In this document: positions 54,117 to 62,670 of the stretch, in pieces
Position numbering within the stretch: position 1 is the stretch's first letter
Layout of the letters: each line of letters opens with the position of its first letter
DNA from: Photorhabdus khanii NC19
GTDB taxonomy: Bacteria > Pseudomonadota > Gammaproteobacteria > Enterobacterales > Enterobacteriaceae
Direction: 5' to 3'
Assembly: GCF_000517265.1 (NCBI RefSeq)
Contig: NZ_AYSJ01000011.1
Coordinates: forward strand, 1-62,670
DNA length: 62,670 nt
The notes under the pieces: model-generated
Databases searched by the model: none
What the model was told of the DNA's origin: nothing
Seen by the model: only the letters and a program-made list of their open reading frames with translations
Program-made: the position numbers and the translations under genes

Positions 54117-57100
54117 TTATTCGTCTTCCAGCTCGATGTTAATACCCAGAGAGCGGATCTCTTTCAACAATACGTTGAAGGATTCCGGCATCCCTGGCTC
54201 CATCTGGTGGTTGCCATCCACGATGTTTTTATACATCTTGGTACGGCCGTTAACATCGTCGGACTTGACGGTGAGCATTTCCTGCAAGGTGTACGCGGCA
54301 CCATATGCTTCCAATGCCCACACTTCCATCTCACCGAAGCGTTGACCACCGAACTGCGCCTTACCACCCAGCGGTTGCTGAGTAACCAGGCTGTACGAAC
54401 CTGTTGAACGAGCATGCATTTTGTCATCCACCAGGTGGTTCAGTTTCAACATATACATGTAGCCAACTGTAACCTGACGTTCGAATTGCTCACCAGTACG
54501 ACCATCAAACAGGGTAATTTGCCCAGAAGTTGGCAAGTCACCCAGTTTCAGCAGTTCTTTAATTTCTTTCTCTTTCGCACCATCAAATACTGGTGTTGCA
54601 ATTGGCATACCTTTTTTCAAGTTTTCCGCCAAACGCATAACTTCTTCATCAGAGAAAGTGTTCAGATCAACTTTCTGACGGGTTTCATCACCCAGGTCAT
54701 AAGCTTTCTGGATAAATTCACGCAGTTTGGCGACTTCCTGCTGCTGTTTCAGCATCGCGTTAATCTTGTCACCAATACCTTTCGCAGCCATCCCCAGGTG
54801 AGTTTCCAGGATCTGACCAATGTTCATACGTGATGGTACGCCCAGTGGGTTCAGTACGATATCTACCGGAGTGCCGTTTTCATCGTAAGGCATATCTTCG
54901 ATCGGGTTGATCTTGGAGATAACACCCTTGTTACCGTGGCGGCCCGCCATCTTATCACCCGGCTGAATCTGCCGCTTAACCGCCAGATAAACTTTAACGA
55001 TCTTCAGCACGCCCGGTGCTAAGTCATCGCCCTGCGTGATCTTACGACGTTTAGCGTCCAGTTTTTTCTCGAACTCAGTTTTCAGTTCGTCATACTGTTC
55101 AGCCAACTGTTCCAACTGATTCTGTTTTTCTTCATCAGCCAGACCCAGTTCTAACCAACGCTCACGAGGCAGCTTATCCAATTTCTCAGCTTCGATGCCG
55201 CCAGAAATCAGGACAGAACGGATACGGGCAAACAAGCCAGCTTCAAAGATCCGCAACTCTTCTGTCAGATCTTTCTTAGCCTGACGCAGTTGCATCTCTT
55301 CGATTTCCAGAGCACGTTTATCTTTTTCAACGCCGTCGCGGGTAAATACCTGTACGTCGATAACCGTACCGGATACGCCATTTGGTACGCGCAGAGAAGA
55401 GTCTTTAACATCAGACGCTTTCTCACCGAAGATAGCACGCAGCAGTTTTTCTTCTGGCGTCAGCTGAGTTTCACCTTTAGGTGTCACTTTACCAACCAGA
55501 ATGTCACCGCCAGTCACTTCCGCACCAATATAAACAATACCGGATTCATCCAGTTTGGAAAGTGCCGCTTCACCCACGTTAGGGATGTCAGCAGTGATCT
55601 CCTCAGGCCCTAATTTGGTATCACGAGACACACAAGCCAGTTCCTGGATGTGAATAGTTGTAAAGCGATCTTCCTGGACAACACGCTCAGAAACTAAGAT
55701 GGAGTCCTCGAAGTTATAACCATTCCACGGCATGAACGCTACGCGCATGTTCTGACCCAGAGCCAATTCACCCAAGTCAGTGGATGGACCATCGGCCAGT
55801 ACGTCACCGCGTTCTACAGGTTCACCCAGAGAAACACATGGCATTTGGTTAATACAGGTGTTCTGGTTAGAACGGGTGTATTTAGTCAGGTTATAGATAT
55901 CGATACCTGCTTCACCCGGATACATTTCGTCTTCGTTTACTTTGATAACGATACGGGATGCATCAACGTACTGAACCACGCCACCGCGTTTAGCAACGGA
56001 AGTGACACCTGAGTCAACCGCAACAGCACGTTCCATACCTGTACCTACCAGCGGCTTGTCAGCACGCAGTGTAGGAACAGCCTGACGTTGCATGTTTGCA
56101 CCCATCAATGCACGGTTTGCGTCATCGTGTTCCAGGAATGGGATCAGGGAAGCACCGACGGAAACCACCTGTTGAGTGGAAACGTCCATATATTCAACCT
56201 GTTCACGGTTGAATAAGCTGGATTCGCCATAATTACGGCAGGTTATCAGATCTTCAACGAAGTGACCTTCATCGTCCAATACGGTGTTTGCCTGTGCGAT
56301 AACGAAGTTACCTTCTTCAATCGCAGACAAGTAATGAATTTCATCAGTGACAACACCATCACGAACCAGACGGTATGGGGTTTCAAGGAAACCATACTCG
56401 TTAGTCTGCGCATAAACAGACAATGAGTTAATCAGACCGATGTTCGGACCTTCCGGGGTTTCGATTGGACATACACGACCATAGTGAGTTGGATGTACGT
56501 CACGCACTTCAAAGCCCGCGCGCTCACGAGTTAAACCACCTGGGCCTAACGCAGAAATACGGCGTTTGTGAGTGATTTCAGAAAGTGGGTTGTTTTGGTC
56601 CATAAACTGAGACAGCTGGCTGGAACCAAAGAATTCTTTCACTGCGGCGGAAATTGGCTTAGCGTTGATCATATCCTGAGGCATCAGAGTATCCAGATCA
56701 CCCAGAGACAGACGCTCTTTAACCGCACGCTCAACACGTACCAGACCAACACGGAACTGGTTTTCTGCCATTTCACCCACGGAACGGATACGACGGTTAC
56801 CTAAGTGGTCAATATCGTCAACTTCACCTTTACCGTTACGGATGTCAATGAGCTTCTTCATGACATCAGTGATGTCATTTTTACTCAGAATACCGGAGCC
56901 TTCAACTTCTTCTCGGCTCAGTGAACGGTTGAATTTCATACGACCAACCGCAGAAAGATCGTAACGATCTTCTGAGAAGAACAGATTTTCAAACAGATTT
57001 TCTGCTGCTTCACGCGTTGGCGGCTCACCAGGACGCATCATGCGATAGATTTCAACCAATGCACCTAAACGATCGTTGGTTGGATCAACACGAAGAGTCT

Positions 57101-58145
57101 CGGAGATATATGCACCGTGATCCAAATCGTTGGTAAACAGGGTTTCGATAGATTTATGACCAGCCTGGCTCAAACGTGCCAACAGATCCAAAGAGAGTTC
57201 CATGTTAGCCGCACAGATAATTTCACCCGTATTGACATCAATGTAATCTCTTGCAACAACTTTACCCGCGATGTATTCAACCGGAACCTCAATACGGTTC
57301 ACTTCGTCTTTTTCTAACTGACGGATATGACGTGCGGTAATACGACGGCCTTTTTCAACATAAACTTTGCCGTTTGCTTCAATATCAAAAGAAGCCGTTT
57401 CACCACGCAGACGCTCTGGCACCAGTGTCATCTGGAGTTTGTTGTCACGAATTTCGAAAACAGTCTTACTGAAGAACAGGTTCAGAATGTTTTCAGTGCT
57501 GTAATCCATTGCGCGCAGAATAATGGTTGCCGGCAATTTACGGCGACGGTCAATACGCACAAACAGGTTATCTTTTGGATCGAATTCGAAATCTAACCAA
57601 GAACCACGGTAAGGGATAATACGTGCGTTATACAGCACTTTACCGGATGAGTGAGTTTTACCCTTATCGCTGTCAAAGAATACACCAGGACTACGATGTA
57701 ATTGGGAGACAATAACCCGCTCAGTACCATTGATAACAAAAGTACCGTTGTCAGTCATGAGCGGAATTTCACCCATGTAGACTTCTTGTTCTTTGATGTC
57801 TTTGACTGTGCCTTCCGGTGCTTCACGTTCATAGATGACCAGACGCAGTTTAACGCGCAGAGGTGCAGAATAAGTGACACCACGAATCTGGCACTCTTTA
57901 ACATCAAACACTGGCTCACCAAGACGGTAGCTAACGTATTGCAGCTCCGAACTGCCACTGTAGCTCTGAATTGGGAATACAGAACGGAATGCCGCTTCTA
58001 AACCATTCTGGCCTTCTGGATCTTGCTCGATAAATTTCTGGAACGAGTCAAGTTGGATAGAAAGGAGATAGGGTACATCCAAAACTTGTGGACGCTTACC
58101 AAAATCCTTACGAATACGTTTTTTCTCGGTATAGGAGTAAACCAT
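54117..58145 (-). CDS. rpoB: RNA polymerase subunit beta
   Basis: 1342 aa, the same length as E. coli RpoB. The rifampicin pocket reads [20 protein letters not shown] followed by [10 protein letters not shown], which is wild type at Asp516, His526 and Ser531 (E. coli numbering), so no target-based rifampicin resistance is visible. C-terminal [20 protein letters not shown] and the SNINLELEDE-like end are conserved. Between rplL (with an attenuator) and rpoC. Confidence 0.98.
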   Translation of the reverse strand: MVYSYTEKKRIRKDFGKRPQVLDVPYLLSIQLDSFQKFIEQDPEGQNGLEAAFRSVFPIQSYSGSSELQYVSYRLGEPVFDVKECQIRGVTYSAPLRVKLRLVIYEREAPEGTVKDIKEQEVYMGEIPLMTDNGTFVINGTERVIVSQLHRSPGVFFDSDKGKTHSSGKVLYNARIIPYRGSWLDFEFDPKDNLFVRIDRRRKLPATIILRAMDYSTENILNLFFSKTVFEIRDNKLQMTLVPERLRGETASFDIEANGKVYVEKGRRITARHIRQLEKDEVNRIEVPVEYIAGKVVARDYIDVNTGEIICAANMELSLDLLARLSQAGHKSIETLFTNDLDHGAYISETLRVDPTNDRLGALVEIYRMMRPGEPPTREAAENLFENLFFSEDRYDLSAVGRMKFNRSLSREEVEGSGILSKNDITDVMKKLIDIRNGKGEVDDIDHLGNRRIRSVGEMAENQFRVGLVRVERAVKERLSLGDLDTLMPQDMINAKPISAAVKEFFGSSQLSQFMDQNNPLSEITHKRRISALGPGGLTRERAGFEVRDVHPTHYGRVCPIETPEGPNIGLINSLSVYAQTNEYGFLETPYRLVRDGVVTDEIHYLSAIEEGNFVIAQANTVLDDEGHFVEDLITCRNYGESSLFNREQVEYMDVSTQQVVSVGASLIPFLEHDDANRALMGANMQRQAVPTLRADKPLVGTGMERAVAVDSGVTSVAKRGGVVQYVDASRIVIKVNEDEMYPGEAGIDIYNLTKYTRSNQNTCINQMPCVSLGEPVERGDVLADGPSTDLGELALGQNMRVAFMPWNGYNFEDSILVSERVVQEDRFTTIHIQELACVSRDTKLGPEEITADIPNVGEAALSKLDESGIVYIGAEVTGGDILVGKVTPKGETQLTPEEKLLRAIFGEKASDVKDSSLRVPNGVSGTVIDVQVFTRDGVEKDKRALEIEEMQLRQAKKDLTEELRIFEAGLFARIRSVLISGGIEAEKLDKLPRERWLELGLADEEKQNQLEQLAEQYDELKTEFEKKLDAKRRKITQGDDLAPGVLKIVKVYLAVKRQIQPGDKMAGRHGNKGVISKINPIEDMPYDENGTPVDIVLNPLGVPSRMNIGQILETHLGMAAKGIGDKINAMLKQQQEVAKLREFIQKAYDLGDETRQKVDLNTFSDEEVMRLAENLKKGMPIATPVFDGAKEKEIKELLKLGDLPTSGQITLFDGRTGEQFERQVTVGYMYMLKLNHLVDDKMHARSTGSYSLVTQQPLGGKAQFGGQRFGEMEVWALEAYGAAYTLQEMLTVKSDDVNGRTKMYKNIVDGNHQMEPGMPESFNVLLKEIRSLGINIELEDE

Positions 58146-58484
58146 AGGGTTCCTCAGCTCGCTGATCAGTGACCCACTCTGCCCGCCCTAAAGGACAGCT
58201 CTTTACGACACTGTTTTTTCGAACAGAAAATTGAATTATTTTCCGTAATACTCATTGCTATTACTCTTAAATCATTTCATTGCGCTACCTTACTACCGAG
58301 CTACCCGAGTGGATCGTAGCTGAGAACGCAGTATATTAAGTCGTCAATAGGAAAAAGTATTTGGGGGTTAATTAGCAGCCAAACAGTGGAAATGCTACTA
58401 ATGCCCTACAGCGCAAAAAGGCTGGTGATTAAAAAATCACCAGCCGTCAGCCTGTAAAGTCAGGCTGCTAACTCAAAACTGAAC
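58146..58484 (-). promoter_or_regulatory. rplL-rpoB intergenic region with attenuator
   Basis: 339 bp in the place of the E. coli rplL-rpoB attenuator and RNase III processing site. Two hairpins lie directly after rplL: CAGCCTG / CAGGCTG (58448-58467) and a strong terminator at 58415-58445. The attenuator allows higher expression of L7/L12 than of RNA polymerase. Confidence 0.8.
58415..58445 (-). terminator. rplL-rpoB transcriptional attenuator hairpin
   Basis: On the minus strand GGCTGGTGATT and AATCACCAGCC (58445-58435 with 58430-58420) make a perfect 11-bp stem with a TTTT loop, then TTTTT. Leaky in this position by analogy with E. coli. Confidence 0.88.
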
Positions 58485-58850
58485 TTACTTAATCTCAACA
58501 GAAGCACCAGCTTCTTCCAGAGATTTTTTCAGTGCTTCAGCGTCATCTTTGCTGATAGCTTCTTTCATTACAGCTGGAGCGCTTTCAACCAAGTCTTTCG
58601 CTTCTTTCAGACCCAGGCCAGTTGCACCGCGTACTGCCTTGATAACAGCAACTTTGTTAGCGCCGATAGAAGACAGAACAACGTCAAACTCAGTTTGTTC
58701 TTCAACAGCTTCAGCAGCGCCAGCAACTACAGCTACAGCCGCAGCAGCAGAAACGCCGAATTTGTCTTCCATTGCAGTGATCAGTTCAACAACATCCATA
58801 ACGGACATGCCTGCAACTGCGTCCAGAATTTGTTCTTTATTGATAGACAT
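58485..58850 (-). CDS. rplL: 50S ribosomal protein L7/L12
   Basis: 121 aa stalk protein that recruits translational GTPases. N-terminal dimerisation part, an Ala-rich hinge ([17 protein letters not shown], about residues 34-50) and the C-terminal [20 protein letters not shown] domain. 63 bp after rplJ in the same direction. Confidence 0.97.
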   Translation of the reverse strand: MSINKEQILDAVAGMSVMDVVELITAMEDKFGVSAAAAVAVVAGAAEAVEEQTEFDVVLSSIGANKVAVIKAVRGATGLGLKEAKDLVESAPAVMKEAISKDDAEALKKSLEEAGASVEIK

Positions 58851-58913
58851 AACAAGTGTTCCTAAAATTCAGAAATAATTTATACGTTAAAAAGCAACGA
58901 AGGAAATCGGCAA

Positions 58914-59420
58914 TTAAGCTACTTCTTTCTGCTCGCGTGACTCGCGTAACGCAGCCAGAGTACGAACCAGTTTGCCAGCAACGGCTTCTTTCATGGTTGA
59001 CATCAGGCGTGCGATTGCTTCTTCGTAAGTCGGGAGTGTTGCCAAACGGTCAATATTGGCCGCAGGAATGAACTCACCCTCAAAGGCTGCTGCTTTAATC
59101 TCAAATGCCGGATTCGCTTTCGCGAACTCTTTGAACAGACGAGCAGCTGCGCCCGGATGTTCTTTAGAGAAAGCAATCAAGGTCGGACCAATAAACGCTT
59201 CTTTCAGGCACTCATATTCAGTACCTTCAACAGCACGGCGGATCAGTGTGTTACGAACAACACGGATGTAAACGCCAGCTTCGCGACCTGCTTTACGCAG
59301 TTCAGTCATTTTACCTACAGTAACGCCACGGGAATCCGCAACAACCGCAGACAGCGCGCCTTTGGCTACTTCGCTGACTTCAGCAACAATCGCTTGTTTG
59401 TCTTGAAGATTTAGTGCCAT
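58914..59420 (-). CDS. rplJ: 50S ribosomal protein L10
   Basis: 168 aa, starting [21 protein letters not shown]10 anchors two L7/L12 dimers at the stalk and, with them, represses its own translation through the upstream leader. A few residues longer at the C-terminus than E. coli L10 (165). Confidence 0.97.
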   Translation of the reverse strand: MALNLQDKQAIVAEVSEVAKGALSAVVADSRGVTVGKMTELRKAGREAGVYIRVVRNTLIRRAVEGTEYECLKEAFIGPTLIAFSKEHPGAAARLFKEFAKANPAFEIKAAAFEGEFIPAANIDRLATLPTYEEAIARLMSTMKEAVAGKLVRTLAALRESREQKEVA

Positions 59421-59727
59421 TAGCTTCTTGCTCCTGGATTAACCGGGAAGAACCCGGAACTCACATCACTCATAACACCAGATGTGTCTGAGCTCTAAAA
59501 CACGGTGAGCAGAATCCAGAAATGAATTTCATTTGGCTCTGTCACCGTCTACGCAGGGATATTAAGTAATCATTTACACCTGCGGTCTTGGACGGGGCTT
59601 GGATTAGGCCAAGCTCCAACCGAAAATTGTTTGTTTAGCTAATAAATAATCTACCAGCCAAACATAAGGCGCCAAATTTTAGACAAATCTGACGCCAAGG
59701 TAAAGCGATAATCACGTCCAGTTCAAA
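59421..59727 (-). promoter_or_regulatory. rplA-rplJ intergenic leader (L10 autoregulation region)
   Basis: 307 bp before rplJ. The E. coli counterpart contains the rplJ promoter and the L10-(L12)4 binding leader. Here a stable hairpin lies near the rplA end: GGCGCCAAATTT (59668-59679) with AAATCTGACGCC (59685-59696), a 12-bp stem with two G-U pairs in the minus-strand RNA. The exact L10 site was not resolved by eye. Confidence 0.6.
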
Positions 59728-60912
<1,185 letters not shown>

Positions 60913-60945
60913 TCATTTCAGCCCCGCCGTTTCAGGCCAGACCAC

Positions 60946-60985
60946 TAAAAACAAAAGGCGCGAAATTGTATGTTAATTTCACGCC
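60946..60985 (-). terminator. secE-nusG operon terminator
   Basis: On the minus strand GGCGTGAAATT pairs with AATTTCGCGCC (11-bp stem, one wobble pair, 7-nt loop), then TTTTGTTTTT. It separates nusG from the rplK promoter. Confidence 0.85.
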
Positions 60986-61018
60986 TATTGCAAGCCAGCT
61001 AGAAGATATGCCTAGAAA

Positions 61019-61564
61019 TTAAGCTTTCTCTACCTGACTGAAATCCAGCTCAACGGGTGTAGCACGACCAAAGATAGAAACCGATACCTTCAGGCGGCTT
61101 TTCTCGTAGTCGACTTCTTCCACAACACCATTGAAGTCTGCAAATGGGCCATCGCTGACACGGACCATTTCGCCTGGTTCGAACAATGTTTTTGGCCGTG
61201 GTTTATCACCAACCTGCTGAAGACGATTCATAATCGCATCAACTTCTTTATCACTGATTGGTGCCGGGCGGTCAGATGTGCCACCGATAAAACCCATGAC
61301 ACGCGGTACGCTGCGAACAAGATGCCATGTTGCATCGTTCATGATCATTTGTACCAGCACATACCCAGGGAAGAATTTGCGTTCACTTTTGCGACGCTGG
61401 CCGCTACGAATCTCAACAACTTCCTCTGTTGGCACCATCACTTCGCCAAAAGAATCTTCCATATCATGCAGTTTGATATGTTCACGTAAAGATTGTGCAA
61501 CACGACCTTCAAACCCGGAGAATGCCTGTATGACATACCAACGTTTTTTTGGGGAATCTGACAT
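61019..61564 (-). CDS. nusG: Transcription termination/antitermination factor NusG
   Basis: 181 aa. N-terminal NGN domain ([29 protein letters not shown]) binds RNA polymerase; the C-terminal KOW domain ([21 protein letters not shown]) binds Rho or S10. One base after secE. Confidence 0.98.
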   Translation of the reverse strand: MSDSPKKRWYVIQAFSGFEGRVAQSLREHIKLHDMEDSFGEVMVPTEEVVEIRSGQRRKSERKFFPGYVLVQMIMNDATWHLVRSVPRVMGFIGGTSDRPAPISDKEVDAIMNRLQQVGDKPRPKTLFEPGEMVRVSDGPFADFNGVVEEVDYEKSRLKVSVSIFGRATPVELDFSQVEKA

Positions 61565-61565
61565 C

Positions 61566-61949
61566 TTAGAACCTCAGGCCTGTAATAAATGAAACTAAAC
61601 GCACCAGGATGCCGTCAAGACCCCAGAGGATCAAAGACATCAATGCAGTCACTGCCGCCACAATCAAAGTTGTGTGCAACGCTTCCTGGCGAGTTGGCCA
61701 AATGACTTTGCGCATTTCAACGCGGGCTTCACGGGCAAAAGCCAGTGTGGTTTTACCTTTAGCTGTCCAGAGCGCAACCGCTCCCGCAAGAGCAACAATA
61801 ACAACAACCGCTATCGCGCGCAAAGGAAGGCTATACTCCCGATAAAGGTAGTTACCAACGATAGCAGCCGTTAATAAAGCTGCCACTAATAGCCATTTCA
61901 TTACCTCAAGACCGCGCCTGCTTTCTTGAGCATCGCTATTCGCACTCAT
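61566..61949 (-). CDS. secE: Preprotein translocase subunit SecE
   Basis: 127 aa with three membrane segments, as in the long enterobacterial form; the conserved amphipathic helix and C-terminal TM ([20 protein letters not shown]) match SecE. Part of SecYEG in the inner membrane; operon with nusG. Confidence 0.96.
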   Translation of the reverse strand: MSANSDAQESRRGLEVMKWLLVAALLTAAIVGNYLYREYSLPLRAIAVVVIVALAGAVALWTAKGKTTLAFAREARVEMRKVIWPTRQEALHTTLIVAAVTALMSLILWGLDGILVRLVSFITGLRF

Positions 61950-62222
61950 AAACCAACCTGTAACTATGATTTAAATAGATAGCCAGCTTGCCTCGCAAGA
62001 GCAAAACAAATCAGACCGAACCAAAAAATTTGAGTGATTGTATCTGACTTGGCGCCATAATTCAGTATGACATTGTATATCTGAGAGATATATAGCCAAT
62101 TCGTTGTATCAGAGCCTATCTCACCAATAATTAAAAACAACTCTTGATGAGATAGGTTCTTATAAAACAACGTACAAAAAGGGCATCAGTTGATGCACTT
62201 TTACAGTAATCACATCAAAAAA
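61950..62222. other. secE upstream region
   Basis: 273 bp between secE and the tuf pseudogene. It should hold the secE-nusG promoter. It contains the inverted repeat listed next. A 68-codon minus-strand frame here has no recognised homology and is not called. Confidence 0.5.
62111..62160. repeat. Imperfect inverted repeat between tuf pseudogene and secE
   Basis: AGAGCCTATCTCA (62111-62123) and TGAGATAGGTTCT (62148-62160) are inverted with one mismatch, 24-nt loop. Either an old tuf terminator-like structure or a miniature-element or IS-end remnant; no target duplication is evident. Confidence 0.6.
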
Positions 62223-62670
62223 CTATGCCACATTGCTTTAACTACAACACCCTGACCTACTGTACCGGCACCTTCACGGACCGCGAGTGGTGACCCTGGT
62301 CCATCGCGATTGGTGCTTCAGGGCCACAATCATCTGAATGGGTCACCTGTCATCACCATTTCTACACAATCTGATACTTCGAGAGGCCCGGATGCGTCAG
62401 TTGACCGGAAGTGGAACTGCGGGCGGTAGCCTTTGAAGAACCCAGTATGACGGCCGCCTTCGGCTTTGCTCTGGTATAAACTTCTGATTCGAAAGTGGTG
62501 TGTGGACTAATTGAACCTGGCTGTGCCAATACCTGACCACGTTTCATTTCATCACCTTGTTCCTGAACCAATGTAACACGCACGACCACGACTACCTGGT
62601 CTAACTGGATGAGATGGAAGAGCATTTCTACCTCTGTCCAAGTTATTTTCCCGGCGACTATGATCCCCAC
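62223..62670 (-). pseudogene. tufB: Decayed tufB (elongation factor Tu) C-terminal part
   Basis: Minus-strand translation in shifting frames gives EF-Tu fragments: [22 protein letters not shown] (compare [22 protein letters not shown]), then degraded versions of [41 protein letters not shown] and a stop at 62223-62225. Several frameshifts and substitutions break the reading frame. The position directly upstream of secE is that of tufB in enterobacteria. The remainder lies beyond the window edge. Confidence 0.88.

Noticed and set aside
56540-56640. Possible rifampicin-resistance substitutions in rpoB
   Set aside because: The pocket residues are wild type at the main positions.
61964-62170. 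68-codon minus-strand open frame upstream of secE
   Set aside because: No ribosome-binding site or recognisable domain; it runs through the inverted repeat and the expected secE promoter.
62362-62670. 102-codon minus-strand frame as an independent protein
   Set aside because: Its middle is recognisable EF-Tu sequence that shifts out of frame on both sides, so it is part of the tuf pseudogene.

Overview
The window is an enterobacterial chromosome segment that is rather AT-rich. The housekeeping proteins (PurH, HemE, ThiC, RpoB, RpoC, MalE and others) are close to those of Escherichia coli, but the spacers and accessory genes are very AT-rich. Gene content and composition fit Morganellaceae best, and Photorhabdus or a close relative (Xenorhabdus) is my best guess. 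This is inferred from remembered homologues, not from a search.

Layout. (1) 1-14172 is the conserved block purHD - yjaH - hupA - yjaG - nfi - hemE - nudC, then a HAD phosphatase, then the TPP-riboswitch-controlled operon thiCEFSGH. (2) 49766-62670 is the conserved block rpoC - rpoB - rplL - rplJ - rplA - rplK - nusG - secE, read on the minus strand, ending in a decayed tuf (EF-Tu) pseudogene. In E. coli thiH and rpoC face each other almost directly. (3) Here about 35.6 kb lies between them, and this is the accessory part.

The accessory part holds, in order: two tandem secretion-signal-free beta-sandwich (CBM-like) paralogues with a duplicated promoter; a minus-strand set of class III aminotransferase, zinc dehydrogenase, HAD phosphatase, MFS transporter and DUF1349 protein; a Bcr/CflA drug exporter; the malT / malPQ divergent pair; a YefM-YoeB toxin-antitoxin module between two inverted copies of a ~45-bp palindromic repeat; an LtaS-type phosphoglycerol-transferase-like membrane enzyme; the divergent malGFE / malK-lamB-malM transport operons with MalT and CRP sites between them; a seven-gene very AT-rich minus-strand cluster (unknown 298-aa protein, HIT protein, class V aminotransferase / cysteine-desulfurase-like enzyme, HxGH nucleotidyltransferase, RyR-like protein, PIG-L deacetylase, GT4 glycosyltransferase); and a HigBA-like toxin-antitoxin pair whose toxin lacks an in-frame standard start codon at the expected place.

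How it works together. Almost the whole maltose/maltodextrin regulon (activator, phosphorylase, amylomaltase, binding-protein transporter, maltoporin, MalM) sits in one 19-kb stretch, although in E. coli it is split between two distant loci. The seven-gene cluster at 42.1-48.4 kb is the best candidate for an undescribed system. It pairs a GT4 glycosyltransferase with a PIG-L deacetylase (the logic of mycothiol and bacillithiol synthesis) and adds nucleotidyl-transfer, HIT, PLP/sulfur and RyR-like components. I infer a small glycosylated or nucleotide-linked metabolite, but the product cannot be read from sequence.
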